Source: Aurantiacibacter poecillastricola (GTDB taxonomy: Bacteria; Pseudomonadota; Alphaproteobacteria; Sphingomonadales; Sphingomonadaceae). Taken from it: a stretch of 64,000 bases of DNA. A model generated the notes under the pieces. The model was not told the origin of the DNA. It worked only from the letters and a program-made list of their open reading frames with translations, and made no database searches. The position numbers and the translations under genes were made by a program. Every line of letters starts with the position of its first letter. Within the stretch, counting starts at the first letter, position 1. Location: assembly GCF_030730945.1 (NCBI RefSeq), contig NZ_JAVAMS010000001.1, positions 310,001 to 374,000 of the forward strand, read 5' to 3'. Shown piece by piece: positions 8,422 to 17,885 of this stretch.

Positions 8422-10319
8422 AGCGCACCTTAACTTTCGCCGCCTTGCTTGCGAGCACCCCGGCCCTCGCTGCCCCGGACCTTGGTCCCGCCTATGGCGA
8501 GGGAATGGTCCTCCAGCGCGGCGAACCCATCGTGATCGCCGGCACGGCGGCGCCCGGCGAAACGGTTCGGGGTATGCTGGACGATGTCAGTTCGTCGGCG
8601 CAGGCAGGCGAGGACGGGGCGTTCACCCTTACCTTTCCGGCTCGCGAGGCGAGCGAGGAGAGCGCAACGCTCACGCTGTCGGACTCGACCGGCGAAACCG
8701 TTGTCGACGACCTACTTATCGGCGATGTCTACCTATGCATGGGCCAGTCCAACATGGAACTGCCCGTCACGCGCGCGCTGGACACCGCGAACCAGCTGCG
8801 CCGCGCCGCCGATGATGGCATTCGCTTGCTGAAGATACCGCAGGCAACAGCTTCAGTGCCGCAGACCGCGTTTTCCGAAGCTGTCACCTGGCGCCCCGCC
8901 ACCGCCGAAAGCGTCGCCGACTTTTCGGCAGCGTGTTTCTACATGGCCAGGCAATTGCGCGCGGATCGGGAGGGCGTTCCGGTAGGGCTCGTTCATTCCA
9001 ACTGGGGCGGGAGCGCCGCGAATGCCTGGCTTTCGCCCGAAAGCGTCCGTGCGCTGAATGGGGACGAAGCCCTCGCGCTGTTGAGCCTCTATCAGGAGGA
9101 TCCCCTCGCCGCGACGCAGGCTTTCGTGCCGCGCTGGTATGACTGGTGGGAAAGCGCCGACGAAGGTCGCCAGCCCTGGACCGACAGCGCCTTGCTGGAC
9201 TGGCAGCCCATCCCGCAATTCTCCTTCTGGAACGAATGGGAAGGCACGGGCCTCGATACCAATCCTCAGGCCAATGTATGGCTGCGCCAGACCTTCACGC
9301 TGACAGCCGAACAGGCCGCGAGCGGCGGGCAACTCGCCATTGGAGCCATCGACGACCTGGACCTTACATGGATCAACGGCAACCCCGTCGGTTACACCTT
9401 CGGCTGGGGCGTGGAGCGGACCTACCGGGTGCCGCCCGGGTACCTGCGCGAGGGCGAGAACGAAGTGCTCATCGCTGCCAATAATGCGTGGGATACCGGC
9501 GGCTTCTTCGCCGGTCCCGAACGCCTGCATTTCACTCCCGCGGGGGGAGAGCCGATCCCGCTGGGCGCGGACTGGGAATATTCCATCGGCACGGTCGAGG
9601 GCGTCCCGCCCCGCGCGCCGTGGGACAGCAATGCCGGGCTTGGCGTGATGCATAACGCGATGATCGCGCCGCTTGGCCCGATGCGGGTCGCCGGGGCGGT
9701 CTGGTATCAGGGCGAAAGCGATGTCGGCCAGCCCGGTTACGACGCGAAATTGCGCGAGCTTTTCACCGGATGGCGGCGCCAGTTCAGGGAGCAGGCACGC
9801 ATGCTGGTGGTGCAGCTCGCCAATTTCGGAGAGCGCCGGAGCGAGCCGGTGGAATCGGGCTGGGCGCAGCTGCGGCAGCAACAACTCCAAGCCGTGCAGG
9901 CAGACCGCGATGCAGCGCTCGTCACCGCCATCGACATCGGCGAACCGACGGACATCCACCCGGCGAACAAGAACGTCCTTGGCAGGCGCCTCGCCATGGC
10001 GGCACAGGGGGAAGCCATGCCGATGCCGCTGAGTGCAAGCCGGGCGGGCAACCAGCTCGTGGTTCGCTTCACCGGCGTGGAAGGCGACCTGCGCGCCTTC
10101 GGCGGAGCTTCGCCCCTCGGCGTGGAGGTCTGCTTCGACAATAGCGATAGCTGCCGATGGGCCGACGCCGCGATCGATGGCCAGACGCTGGTCGTCGACG
10201 TCGATCCGGCAGAGTCGATTACGCACATCCGCCACGCCTGGTCCGACGCGCCGGTCGTCAATACCTACGACGCGCGCGAATTGCCGCTGCCCGGCTTCGA
10301 ACTCCGCCTGGGCAACTGA
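8418..10319 (+). CDS. Secreted SASA-type acetylesterase (sialate O-acetylesterase family)
   Basis: The 633-residue protein starts at GTG, overlapping the lactonase stop as GTGA, and has a signal peptide ending near LASTPALAAP. It is an SGNH-type esterase: the serine in MGQSNMELP, a WYQGESD block, and the Asp/His pair in EPTDIHPANK. Between these lies a beta-sandwich insertion (about residues 290-380, with WLRQTFTL and YRVPPGYL) typical of 9-O-acetylesterase-like proteins. No sialic-acid gene is near; because the gene ends the xylX-like operon, the likely substrate is acetylated xylan or xylo-oligosaccharide. That assignment is an inference from context. Confidence 0.85.
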   Translation: MKRTLTFAALLASTPALAAPDLGPAYGEGMVLQRGEPIVIAGTAAPGETVRGMLDDVSSSAQAGEDGAFTLTFPAREASEESATLTLSDSTGETVVDDLLIGDVYLCMGQSNMELPVTRALDTANQLRRAADDGIRLLKIPQATASVPQTAFSEAVTWRPATAESVADFSAACFYMARQLRADREGVPVGLVHSNWGGSAANAWLSPESVRALNGDEALALLSLYQEDPLAATQAFVPRWYDWWESADEGRQPWTDSALLDWQPIPQFSFWNEWEGTGLDTNPQANVWLRQTFTLTAEQAASGGQLAIGAIDDLDLTWINGNPVGYTFGWGVERTYRVPPGYLREGENEVLIAANNAWDTGGFFAGPERLHFTPAGGEPIPLGADWEYSIGTVEGVPPRAPWDSNAGLGVMHNAMIAPLGPMRVAGAVWYQGESDVGQPGYDAKLRELFTGWRRQFREQARMLVVQLANFGERRSEPVESGWAQLRQQQLQAVQADRDAALVTAIDIGEPTDIHPANKNVLGRRLAMAAQGEAMPMPLSASRAGNQLVVRFTGVEGDLRAFGGASPLGVEVCFDNSDSCRWADAAIDGQTLVVDVDPAESITHIRHAWSDAPVVNTYDARELPLPGFELRLGN

Positions 10320-10332
10320 AAGGCCCGCACGA

Positions 10333-10347
10333 ACAGGAACAACCTGT
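10333..10347. terminator. Short hairpin between convergent esterase and xylD-like genes
   Basis: ACAGG and CCTGT form a 5-bp stem around 5 bases in the 61-base gap between the two convergent genes. It is short and has no T-run, so it is weakly supported. Confidence 0.25.
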
Positions 10348-10380
10348 CCTCTTCGCGCCCAACGTCGGAACTTCCTGTCC

Positions 10381-12162
10381 CTAGTGATTGTGTCGCGGCG
10401 GCTTCCGCGCCGTGCCGCGATACTTCAGCGCGAAGTCCATCACCCCGCCTTCCCCCAGCTGGCCGGTCTTCTCGCGGAAAAGCTCTTCCCAGGGCGTGTT
10501 GCTCTCGGGGATCGGGGGTTGCTCTTCAGTGCGCCGCCTTGTGATCTCATCCGGCTCGACCAGCGCGTTGCAAGTGCCCTCATTCAGGTCGACGCGAATG
10601 ATATCGCCGGTGCGCAGCCACGACAGGCCGCCGCCCGCCGCGCTTTCGGGCGAGACATTGAGGATCGATGGACTGTCGCTGGTGCCCGACTGCCGGCCAT
10701 CGCCCAGCGTCGGCAGCCATGCCGTACCCGCGCGGATGAGCGCATCAGGCGGCTGCATGTTCACCACCTCTGCGCTTCCCGGCCAGCCGATGACGCCTGC
10801 CCCGCGAACCACCAGGATGGTATCTTCGTCGATCCCGAGCGAGGGATCGTTGATGCGGTGGTGGTAATCGTCCGATCCATCGAACACCACCGCCCGCGCC
10901 TCGAACACGCCTTCCTTGCCGGGTCGCGAGAGATAGCGGGCGCGGAATTCCTCCGAGATCACGGAGGTCTTGAGAATACCGAAGTCGAACAGATTGCCCG
11001 AGAGGACGAGGAAGCCCGCCTTCTCCTGCAGGGGATCGTCGAACGGCCTGATCATCTCGCGGTCGCGGCTCTCGCGACCATCCAGGTTCTCGGCCATGGT
11101 CCTGCCGGTGCACGTCAAGCAATCGCCATGCAGCACGCCCTTGTTCAGAAGCTCCCACATGGCGGCGGGAACACCGCCCGCGCGGTGGAAGCGCTCTCCC
11201 AGATATTCTCCGGCAGGCTGCATGTTGACCAGCAACGGGAGGTCATAGCCATGCTCCTGCCAGATCGAAGGCGGCAGAGTGACCCCTGCATGTGCCGCCA
11301 TCGCCTGGATATGCGGCTGGGCGTTGGACGATCCGCCAAGGATGCTGACCGTGGCAATGGCATTGAGAAACGCCTCGCGTGTCAGGATGTCCGAGGGCTT
11401 CAGGTCGTCACGCACCATATCGACGATGCGCTGGCCCGTACGGTAGGCGACCTGTCCGCGCTCGCGATAGGGAGCCGGGATCGCGGCGCACCCCGTCAGG
11501 CTGAGGCCGAGCGCTTCGGCCACCGCGTTCATCGTGCTCGCCGTGCCCATCGAATTGCAATGGCCCGCCGAGGGCGCGCTGCTGGTGGCGCGGCGGAGGA
11601 ATTCGTCCTCGTCGATCTCGCCCGCCGCCAGCTTGCGGCGACTGCGCCAGATGACGGTGCCGCTGCCCACCAGTTCGCCCTCGTGCCATCCGTCCAGCAT
11701 CGGCCCGCCGCTCAGCACGATGGCAGGGATGTCGACCGTGCTTGCGGCCATGATCTGGCTGGGCGTGGTCTTGTCGCAGCCCGTGGTCAGCACGACGCCG
11801 TCGATAGGATAGCCGTTCAGGAGTTCGACCAGTCCGAGATAGAGCAGGTTGCGATCCAGCGCCGCAGTGGGACGGCGGCAATTCTCGAAGATCGGATGAA
11901 CCGGAAACTCGATCGGCACGCCGCCCGCATCGCGAATGCCATCGCGTGTCCGCTTTGCCAGCTCCAGGTGGATGCGGTTGCAGGGCGACAGGTCGCTGCC
12001 CGACTGGGCGATCCCGATGATCGGCTTGCCGCTGCGCAATTCCTCGGGCGTGATCCCGTAATTCATGAAACGCTCGAGATAGAGCGCGGTCATGTCCATT
12101 CGTTCCGCGTTGTCGAACCAGTCGCGCGAACGCAGCCTGCGGGTCTTGTCTTGTTCGGTCAT
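10381..12162 (-). CDS. xylD: D-xylonate dehydratase, XylD-like (IlvD/Edd family)
   Basis: A 593-residue dehydratase that should convert D-xylonate to 2-keto-3-deoxy-xylonate. The three cysteines expected to hold a [2Fe-2S] cluster are present: C61 in SPCNR, C129 in GCDKTTP and C202 in GHCNSMG. K131 is the lysine expected to be carbamylated for Mg binding. The length matches Caulobacter xylonate dehydratase, and the gene context makes xylonate more likely than other sugar acids. The ATG at 12,162 overlaps the stop of the LacI regulator gene as ATGA, so the two are translationally coupled. An in-frame upstream extension to 12,396 would read into the regulator gene and is not used. Confidence 0.9.
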   Translation of the reverse strand: MTEQDKTRRLRSRDWFDNAERMDMTALYLERFMNYGITPEELRSGKPIIGIAQSGSDLSPCNRIHLELAKRTRDGIRDAGGVPIEFPVHPIFENCRRPTAALDRNLLYLGLVELLNGYPIDGVVLTTGCDKTTPSQIMAASTVDIPAIVLSGGPMLDGWHEGELVGSGTVIWRSRRKLAAGEIDEDEFLRRATSSAPSAGHCNSMGTASTMNAVAEALGLSLTGCAAIPAPYRERGQVAYRTGQRIVDMVRDDLKPSDILTREAFLNAIATVSILGGSSNAQPHIQAMAAHAGVTLPPSIWQEHGYDLPLLVNMQPAGEYLGERFHRAGGVPAAMWELLNKGVLHGDCLTCTGRTMAENLDGRESRDREMIRPFDDPLQEKAGFLVLSGNLFDFGILKTSVISEEFRARYLSRPGKEGVFEARAVVFDGSDDYHHRINDPSLGIDEDTILVVRGAGVIGWPGSAEVVNMQPPDALIRAGTAWLPTLGDGRQSGTSDSPSILNVSPESAAGGGLSWLRTGDIIRVDLNEGTCNALVEPDEITRRRTEEQPPIPESNTPWEELFREKTGQLGEGGVMDFALKYRGTARKPPRHNH

Positions 12163-13265
12163 GTATCCGTGTGTCGATCGAATTTCGCCAGGCTTGGCCC
12201 GGCTTCTGAACTGCGGCGGATCAGCTCGTAAGGGAACATGACGTGTTCCGGTCCCGGCTTGTCCCCCTGGCGCTGCGTGCGTGCGATCTTGGCAATCATC
12301 TTCACCGCCTTTGCCGTCATTTCGCGGATCGGCTGGCGGATCGTCGTCAATTCGGGCCAGATCGAATTCGCCATGTCGGTATCGTCGAAACCGCACACCG
12401 TGATGTCGCTCGGCACGTCGAGATGGCAGCGATGCGCCACCGCGACGGTTGCGGCCGCCATGTCGTCGTTGGAAGCGAAGATGGCCGTTGGCTGGGGGTC
12501 CACGGCCAGCAGTTTTTCCGCCGCCACCATGCCGGAGCGATAGGTGAACTGCCCCTGGGCCACCAGCCGGTCCGAAACCTTGAGGCCGGCATCCTCCATC
12601 GCGGCGCGATAGCCGTTCAGCCGCCTGCCACTGGCGACCTGTTCGGGGTTGCCGATGATGAAGCCGATACGCTCATGACCGAGATTGATGATATGGCGCG
12701 TCATGTCGTAGGCGGCCTGGTACTCGTCGATCATCACCGCGCCGTTCGATCCACTGGCCTTGCCGGGACCCACCGCGATGGCGATGCCGCCCGCCCCTGT
12801 GATCAGGTCGAGCACGCTCTGGTCGTCGCATAGCGGCGGGGGGAGGATGAAGCCGGTAATGCCGCCCTCGATCATCTTGCCAACCAGCGTGGCGTTGGAG
12901 GGTGCGTTCTCGCAGCTCTGCACCTCGAGATGGATATCGCTGCGGGTCGCCTCCTCCAGCGCGCCCATCAGGAACTCGCTGAGATAGGAGGAAGACGGGT
13001 TGTCGAACATCAGCGCAATACGAAGCTGCTCGCCGCCAGCCAGCGAGCGCGCTGCGCGGTTCGGCGAGTAGTTCAGCTTGCGGACCGCTTCGAGCACCTG
13101 CTCCCGCGTTTCCTCGCGAACGTTGCCTTCGCCATTGATGACCCTGCTCACCGTCATGGGCGAGCAACGCGCCTCGCGCGCGACATCCGCGATCGTGGGG
13201 GCGGCATTGCCCCGGCGCGAGCCACGCTTGCGGCCCTGTTTCCTGCTCTGAGTGGTCGTATCCAT
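12159..13265 (-). CDS. LacI-family regulator, probable xylose repressor (XylR-like)
   Basis: This 368-residue protein has an N-terminal LacI helix-turn-helix (TIADVAREARCS, TVSRVING) at about residues 25-50 and a hinge helix (NYSPNRAARSLAGG). A periplasmic-binding-like effector domain fills the rest, with DEYQAAYDMTRHI, GHERIGFI and FASNDDMAAATV segments. Start MDTTTQS at 13,265 is preferred over an upstream ATG at 13,301 that runs towards the GH67 stop. It lies 42 bases after the GH67 gene and overlaps the xylD-like gene by 4 bases, so these three form one operon whose promoter carries a perfect operator palindrome. It is the best candidate to bind TGGTAGCGCTACCA sites, with xylose or a xylose derivative as inducer; both points are inference. 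Confidence 0.85.
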   Translation of the reverse strand: MDTTTQSRKQGRKRGSRRGNAAPTIADVAREARCSPMTVSRVINGEGNVREETREQVLEAVRKLNYSPNRAARSLAGGEQLRIALMFDNPSSSYLSEFLMGALEEATRSDIHLEVQSCENAPSNATLVGKMIEGGITGFILPPPLCDDQSVLDLITGAGGIAIAVGPGKASGSNGAVMIDEYQAAYDMTRHIINLGHERIGFIIGNPEQVASGRRLNGYRAAMEDAGLKVSDRLVAQGQFTYRSGMVAAEKLLAVDPQPTAIFASNDDMAAATVAVAHRCHLDVPSDITVCGFDDTDMANSIWPELTTIRQPIREMTAKAVKMIAKIARTQRQGDKPGPEHVMFPYELIRRSSEAGPSLAKFDRHTDT

Positions 13266-13307
13266 GTCAGGTGCATAGACCCCTATTCGCGGTTGCAACA
13301 AGTCGTC

Positions 13308-15419
13308 TCATTGCCCCGGAGCCTCGGGAAACGACAAACTGCGATAGTAGTCGAGATCGTGGGAGGGAGCCCGTGTGCCGGATGGCAGTCTGAGCCCGTT
13401 AAGCGATTGCCAGTAGGCGATCGACGCGTCGCGCCACCATGCGGCTTCACGCTGCTGGATGCGGAGGCTCTCTGCGACCGCGCGGTGACGCTCCTCATCG
13501 ACATATCCGGAAAGGCCTTCCCAGGTGCGCGCCATCGCGTCTACCTCGGCCACCCCCTGGTTGTAGCGATGGACCAGTTCGTCCCACAAGGCGCGACCGC
13601 TTTGTGTGCGATAATTCCAGTCCAGGTGGTGGAACCACAGCAGGTAACGCTCGTCCATCGTCGCCGGGTCGGACCAGTCCTGCGCCATCGCCGGCGCGTA
13701 CTGCTCCAGTGCGTTCGATCCCGTTGCGGTGCGGTCGAAGCCGATGCCCTCGCTGTCGGCGCGGTGGTAGTAGCAGGGATTCCATTCCGACCGGGCGAGA
13801 TCGCATACCCACGGAGCGGGCCCGTAGTGGTGCCCGGTCGCCATCAGGTGAGCGAGGCCGAGCGGCGTCATGTAACGCGCCACCGTTTCCTTGCTGCCAA
13901 GCATCATCGGCGCGGCTTCGGCCAGGAAGGCACCCTCGCGGTCGAAGGTCTGCGCCAGCCATTCGCGCGCGATCGTTTCGCTGGAGAGCGAGGGATCCCA
14001 TGCGAGACGCCCGAAAGCGTACCAGTTGGCCTGGTCGAAATCGCTGCCGCTCCAGTTCCTGTCCGACCCGGTATTGGCCACGCCCGCCATCCCAGCAGGC
14101 GAAACGATCTCCGCCACGCTGCCTCCGCGCCCGGTATCGGCCTCCAGCACTTCCCGCCACATCGGGGCGAGGAAGGCGAGGTGGCTGGCAAAGCCGAGAT
14201 ATTCCTTGGTGATCTGCACTTCCAGCATCAGCCTGGTGTTCGGCATGGCGCCGAACATCGGATGAAATGGCTCGCGCGGTTGGAAATCGACCGGCCCGTT
14301 CTTCACCTGCACGATCACGTTGTCGGCGAAGGCACCGTCGAGCGGTACGAATTCATCGTAAGCCTGTTTCGCGCGGTCGGTCTCGTCCTGTGCCGAATAG
14401 ACGAAAGCGCGCCAGATTACCGTTCCGCGCTCTCCGATCGCTTCGGCAAGCATGTTCGCACCGTCCGCATGGGTGCGGCCATAGTCCTGCGGCCCGGGCT
14501 GGCCCTCGCTATTGGCCTTAACCAGGAATCCGCCGAAATCAGGGATGGCGGCGTATATCTCGTCCGCCTTGGCCTGCCACCATGCGCGCACCTCAGGATC
14601 GAGCGGGTCCGCCGTGGCCAGCCCATCTATTTCAGTGGGCGCGCTGAAGCGGGCCGAGAGGTACACGCGGATCCCGTAGGGCCGCCATGCATCGGCCAGT
14701 CGCGCCAGCTTCTCGATATAGCGCGGCTCCAGCATGAAAGCGCGCGCGTTGACGTTGTTCACCACCGCCCCGTTGATGCCCACAGAGGCATTGGCACGCG
14801 CATAGTCGATCATGCGCTGGTCCAGCCGCTCGGGCAGATGCCACCAGTCGAAGATGGAGCGACCGGCATAGCCGCGCTCGACGTGGCCGTCGGGGTTGTC
14901 CCAGTGGTTCAGCAACCGCAGCGGCATGGCAGGCGCCGATTGCAGGTCGATGGCGGAAGGATCGGCGCCGAGTCCAAGCTCGCGCAGCAAGGCGTAGGAG
15001 GCGTAGAGGCACCCCACCGGCTCCCCGGCGCGAATGGAAATGCCCTCGCCTTCGGAGCGGATCGCGTAAGCCCCTTCGTTACCAATGGTGCGATCGCGGC
15101 AGTCGAACACGAAGTCGGCCTCGGCCTGCGCGCCCGGCAGGTCGCCGGGTTCCCCGCGAATCGGATGCGCGCCCTGCAACCGGGCAATTCCCTCCATAAG
15201 CTCCGCAATGGCGAGCCGCGTGGTTACGTCGTCCTGCGACGCATAAGCCGTAGGCTCCAAGTCCAGCAGACGGGCCCGCGCTTCTCCCTGAAGCGGCGCG
15301 TGGCGGAGCCACAGGTCGTATCCGTCCTCGCCATGCGCGGCGGGCGCCACGACGGACGAGGCGAATAGCAGCGACCCTGCTGTCGCAACGATGTTGACAA
15401 GCCTTCTCACCCTCATCAT
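13308..15419 (-). CDS. GH67 xylan alpha-1,2-glucuronidase
   Basis: The 703-residue precursor has a signal peptide ending near APAAHGED. GH67 hallmarks are a VKANSEGQPGPQDYGRTHADG segment with the expected acid glutamate, a VKNGPVDFQPREPFHPMFG segment with the expected aspartate, and LEVQITKEYLG with the second glutamate. The enzyme removes 4-O-methyl-glucuronic acid from the non-reducing end of xylo-oligosaccharides, outside the cytoplasm. Two consecutive ATGs (15,419 and 15,416) can start it. The first uses the T of the operator palindrome, and no ribosome site precedes either, so the mRNA may be leaderless. It heads an operon with the LacI regulator and the xylD-like gene. The same frame stays open far upstream, but only opposite the GH3 gene. 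Confidence 0.9.
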   Translation of the reverse strand: MMRVRRLVNIVATAGSLLFASSVVAPAAHGEDGYDLWLRHAPLQGEARARLLDLEPTAYASQDDVTTRLAIAELMEGIARLQGAHPIRGEPGDLPGAQAEADFVFDCRDRTIGNEGAYAIRSEGEGISIRAGEPVGCLYASYALLRELGLGADPSAIDLQSAPAMPLRLLNHWDNPDGHVERGYAGRSIFDWWHLPERLDQRMIDYARANASVGINGAVVNNVNARAFMLEPRYIEKLARLADAWRPYGIRVYLSARFSAPTEIDGLATADPLDPEVRAWWQAKADEIYAAIPDFGGFLVKANSEGQPGPQDYGRTHADGANMLAEAIGERGTVIWRAFVYSAQDETDRAKQAYDEFVPLDGAFADNVIVQVKNGPVDFQPREPFHPMFGAMPNTRLMLEVQITKEYLGFASHLAFLAPMWREVLEADTGRGGSVAEIVSPAGMAGVANTGSDRNWSGSDFDQANWYAFGRLAWDPSLSSETIAREWLAQTFDREGAFLAEAAPMMLGSKETVARYMTPLGLAHLMATGHHYGPAPWVCDLARSEWNPCYYHRADSEGIGFDRTATGSNALEQYAPAMAQDWSDPATMDERYLLWFHHLDWNYRTQSGRALWDELVHRYNQGVAEVDAMARTWEGLSGYVDEERHRAVAESLRIQQREAAWWRDASIAYWQSLNGLRLPSGTRAPSHDLDYYRSLSFPEAPGQ

Positions 15420-15432
15420 GGTAGCGCTACCA
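15419..15432. promoter_or_regulatory. Perfect LacI-type operator between GH67 and GH3 operons
   Basis: TGGTAGCGCTACCA is an exact 14-bp inverted repeat. It touches the GH67 start codon on one side and ends 47 bases before the GH3 start on the other. It can control GH67-regulator-xylD leftwards and GH3-GH3-GH10 rightwards at once. Confidence 0.85.
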
Positions 15433-15479
15433 CAAGATGCCCGCCAGTCAAGCCGCGGGCCCGGGAGAGGGACTTTTCG

Positions 15480-17885
15480 ATGAAGATGATTGCGCGTGCA
15501 ATGTTGTTGGCTGGTGCAGGCATGATGGCCTGCTCTGTACCGGTCATGTCTCCGGCACTGGCACAGGATACCGTGACCGCCGAGCGGCCGATGGCCGATG
15601 CCGCCTACTGGGATTCCTCCCTGCCCGTGGAGGAGCGCGTTGCCGACCTCATGGCGCGGATGACCATCGAGGAAAAGATGGCCCAGATGATCAGCACCTG
15701 GACCAATAAGGCCGAGGTGCAGGACGACGATACGTTCTTCGATGCCGCAAAAGCGAGCGCCCGCTATCCGGACGGTCTCGGCTTTTTCACCCGTCCGGCC
15801 GACCAGGGCGGGCCCGGCAGCCCGCGCGTAACACCATTCCGCACCATCGAGGACAGCATTCGCTACATCAACGAAGTCCAGCGCTGGGCGCGCGAGGAAA
15901 CCCGGCTGGGCATCCCCGTACTTGCGCATGAGGAATCGTTGCATGGCTTCGCCGCGCGCGATGCGACCAGTTTCCCGCAATCCATCGGACTTGCCTCGAC
16001 ATGGGATCCCGACCTCGTTCGCGACATCAACGATTACATCGCCAGCGAGGTTCGGGCGCGCGGCGTCCACCAGGTCCTCTCTCCGGTGGTGGACGTCGCG
16101 CGCGATCCGCGCTGGGGCCGCATCGAGGAGACCTTCGGCGAGGATCCCTATCTCGTGGGCGAGATGGGCGTGGCGGCCGTCGAAGGCCTGCAGGGCGTGG
16201 GCACCGATCCGAAACTTGGCGAAGGGCAGGTGCTGGCAACGCTCAAGCACATGACCGGCCACGGCCAGCCCGAAAGCGGCACGAATATCGGCCCGGCGCA
16301 GATTTCCGAACGCACGCTGCGCGAAATGTTCTTCCCGCCGTTCAAGGAGGTCGTCGACCGTACCGCCATCGCATCCGTCATGGCGAGCTATAACGAGATC
16401 GACGGCATTCCCAGCCATTCCAGCACCTGGCTGCTGGAGGATATCCTGCGCGATGAATGGGGCTATGACGGGGCGGTCGTCTCCGATTATTTCGCTATCG
16501 AGGAAATGGTTTCGCGCCACAAGATCGCGGAAGACATTCCCGCCGCTGCCGTTCTGGCAATGGACGCCGGGGTGGACATCGATTTCCCGGACGGCGTCTC
16601 ATACCGCAATCTGCCCCAGCTTCTTGCCGAGGGCCGGGTGAGCGAGGAGCAGATCGACGCCGCGGTCGAGCGTATTCTCACGATGAAGTTCAACGCCGGC
16701 CTGTTCGAGCAGCCCTTCGTCACCGATATGGGCCCTGCCCTGCAGTCCAATACCGAGGAAGGCATAGCCCTCGCCCGCACGGCGGCCGAACGCTCGTTGA
16801 TCCTCCTGAAGAATGACGGCGTGCTGCCGCTCGCGATGCCGGACGGCGACGGCGAACGCCCCACCATCGCTGTGATCGGGCCGAATTCCGACGTTGCCCG
16901 CCTGGGCGGCTATTACGGCATTCCGCGCGACACCGTCACGCCGCTGGAGGGCATCCGTTCGCTGGTGGGGGACGAGGCGAATATCGTCCACGCGCAAGGC
17001 GTGCGCATCACCGAGAACGATGACTGGTGGGAAGACGAGGTCGTCCTCGCCGACCCCGAGGAAAACCGCCGCCTGATCGCCGAAGCCGTCGAGGCCGCCC
17101 GCGATGCGGACACGATCATCCTGTTCATCGGCGATACCGAGCAAACCAGCCGCGAGGGCTGGGCCGACAACCATCTCGGCGACCGCACCAGCCTGGACCT
17201 TGTCGGCGAGCAGAACGAACTGTTCGCCGCCCTGCGGGCGCTCGACAAGCCGCTCGTGACCGTCCTCGTGAATGGGCGTCCACCGAGCTATCCCGACGTT
17301 GCCGAGCATTCCGATGCGATCATCGAGACCTGGTATGCCGGCGAGCAGCAGGGCAATGCCATTGCCGATGCCCTGTTCGGACGGGTGAACCCGGGCGGCA
17401 AGCTGCCCGTCACGGTTGCGCGCAATGTCGGGCAGGTGCCAAACTTCTACAACTACAAGCCAAGCGCGCGCCGCGGCTACCTCTTCTCCGACGTAACGCC
17501 GCTCTATCCGTTCGGTTACGGCCTGTCCTACACCGACTTCGAGTTTGGCGCTCCAGCGCTCTCTGCAAGCACGATTTCTGCCGGTGAAGGCGTCACCGTG
17601 CGCGTGCCGGTGACGAATACGGGCGACATGGCGGGCGACGAGGTGGTGCAGGTCTATCTGCGCGACCAGATCAGCAGTGTCACTCGCCCTGTGAAGGAGC
17701 TCGTAGGCTTTCAGCGCGTGACGCTGGAACCGGGCGAAACGCGACAGGTGGACGTCACCATCCGTCCCGATGCCTTCGCCCTGTGGGATCGCGACATGCA
17801 GCGCACGGTGGAGCCGGGCGCATTCACCATTATGGTCGGTCCCAATTCGCAGGACCTGCAGGAAACCGAGCTGGTGATCGAATGA
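15480..17885 (+). CDS. GH3 beta-xylosidase/beta-glucosidase, first of tandem pair
   Basis: The 801-residue secreted enzyme has a signal peptide ending near MSPALAQD. Domain 1 holds the GH3 landmarks HEESLHGF, DPRWGRIEETFGEDP, KHMTGHGQPE and the nucleophile in VVSDYFAI (D336). Domain 2 (ERSLILLKNDGVLPL, PFGYGLSYTDFEF) and a C-terminal fibronectin-III-like domain (GDEVVQVYLRD) follow. The xylan context favours beta-xylosidase activity, but GH3 specificity cannot be read safely from sequence. It is the first gene of a three-gene operon; its stop overlaps the next GH3 start as ATGA. Confidence 0.9.
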   Translation: MKMIARAMLLAGAGMMACSVPVMSPALAQDTVTAERPMADAAYWDSSLPVEERVADLMARMTIEEKMAQMISTWTNKAEVQDDDTFFDAAKASARYPDGLGFFTRPADQGGPGSPRVTPFRTIEDSIRYINEVQRWAREETRLGIPVLAHEESLHGFAARDATSFPQSIGLASTWDPDLVRDINDYIASEVRARGVHQVLSPVVDVARDPRWGRIEETFGEDPYLVGEMGVAAVEGLQGVGTDPKLGEGQVLATLKHMTGHGQPESGTNIGPAQISERTLREMFFPPFKEVVDRTAIASVMASYNEIDGIPSHSSTWLLEDILRDEWGYDGAVVSDYFAIEEMVSRHKIAEDIPAAAVLAMDAGVDIDFPDGVSYRNLPQLLAEGRVSEEQIDAAVERILTMKFNAGLFEQPFVTDMGPALQSNTEEGIALARTAAERSLILLKNDGVLPLAMPDGDGERPTIAVIGPNSDVARLGGYYGIPRDTVTPLEGIRSLVGDEANIVHAQGVRITENDDWWEDEVVLADPEENRRLIAEAVEAARDADTIILFIGDTEQTSREGWADNHLGDRTSLDLVGEQNELFAALRALDKPLVTVLVNGRPPSYPDVAEHSDAIIETWYAGEQQGNAIADALFGRVNPGGKLPVTVARNVGQVPNFYNYKPSARRGYLFSDVTPLYPFGYGLSYTDFEFGAPALSASTISAGEGVTVRVPVTNTGDMAGDEVVQVYLRDQISSVTRPVKELVGFQRVTLEPGETRQVDVTIRPDAFALWDRDMQRTVEPGAFTIMVGPNSQDLQETELVIE

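Noticed and set aside
15420..16520. The GH67 frame stays open far upstream, suggesting a much longer protein
   Set aside because: The extension is antisense to the GH3 gene, has low-complexity residues and lies before a clear signal peptide.
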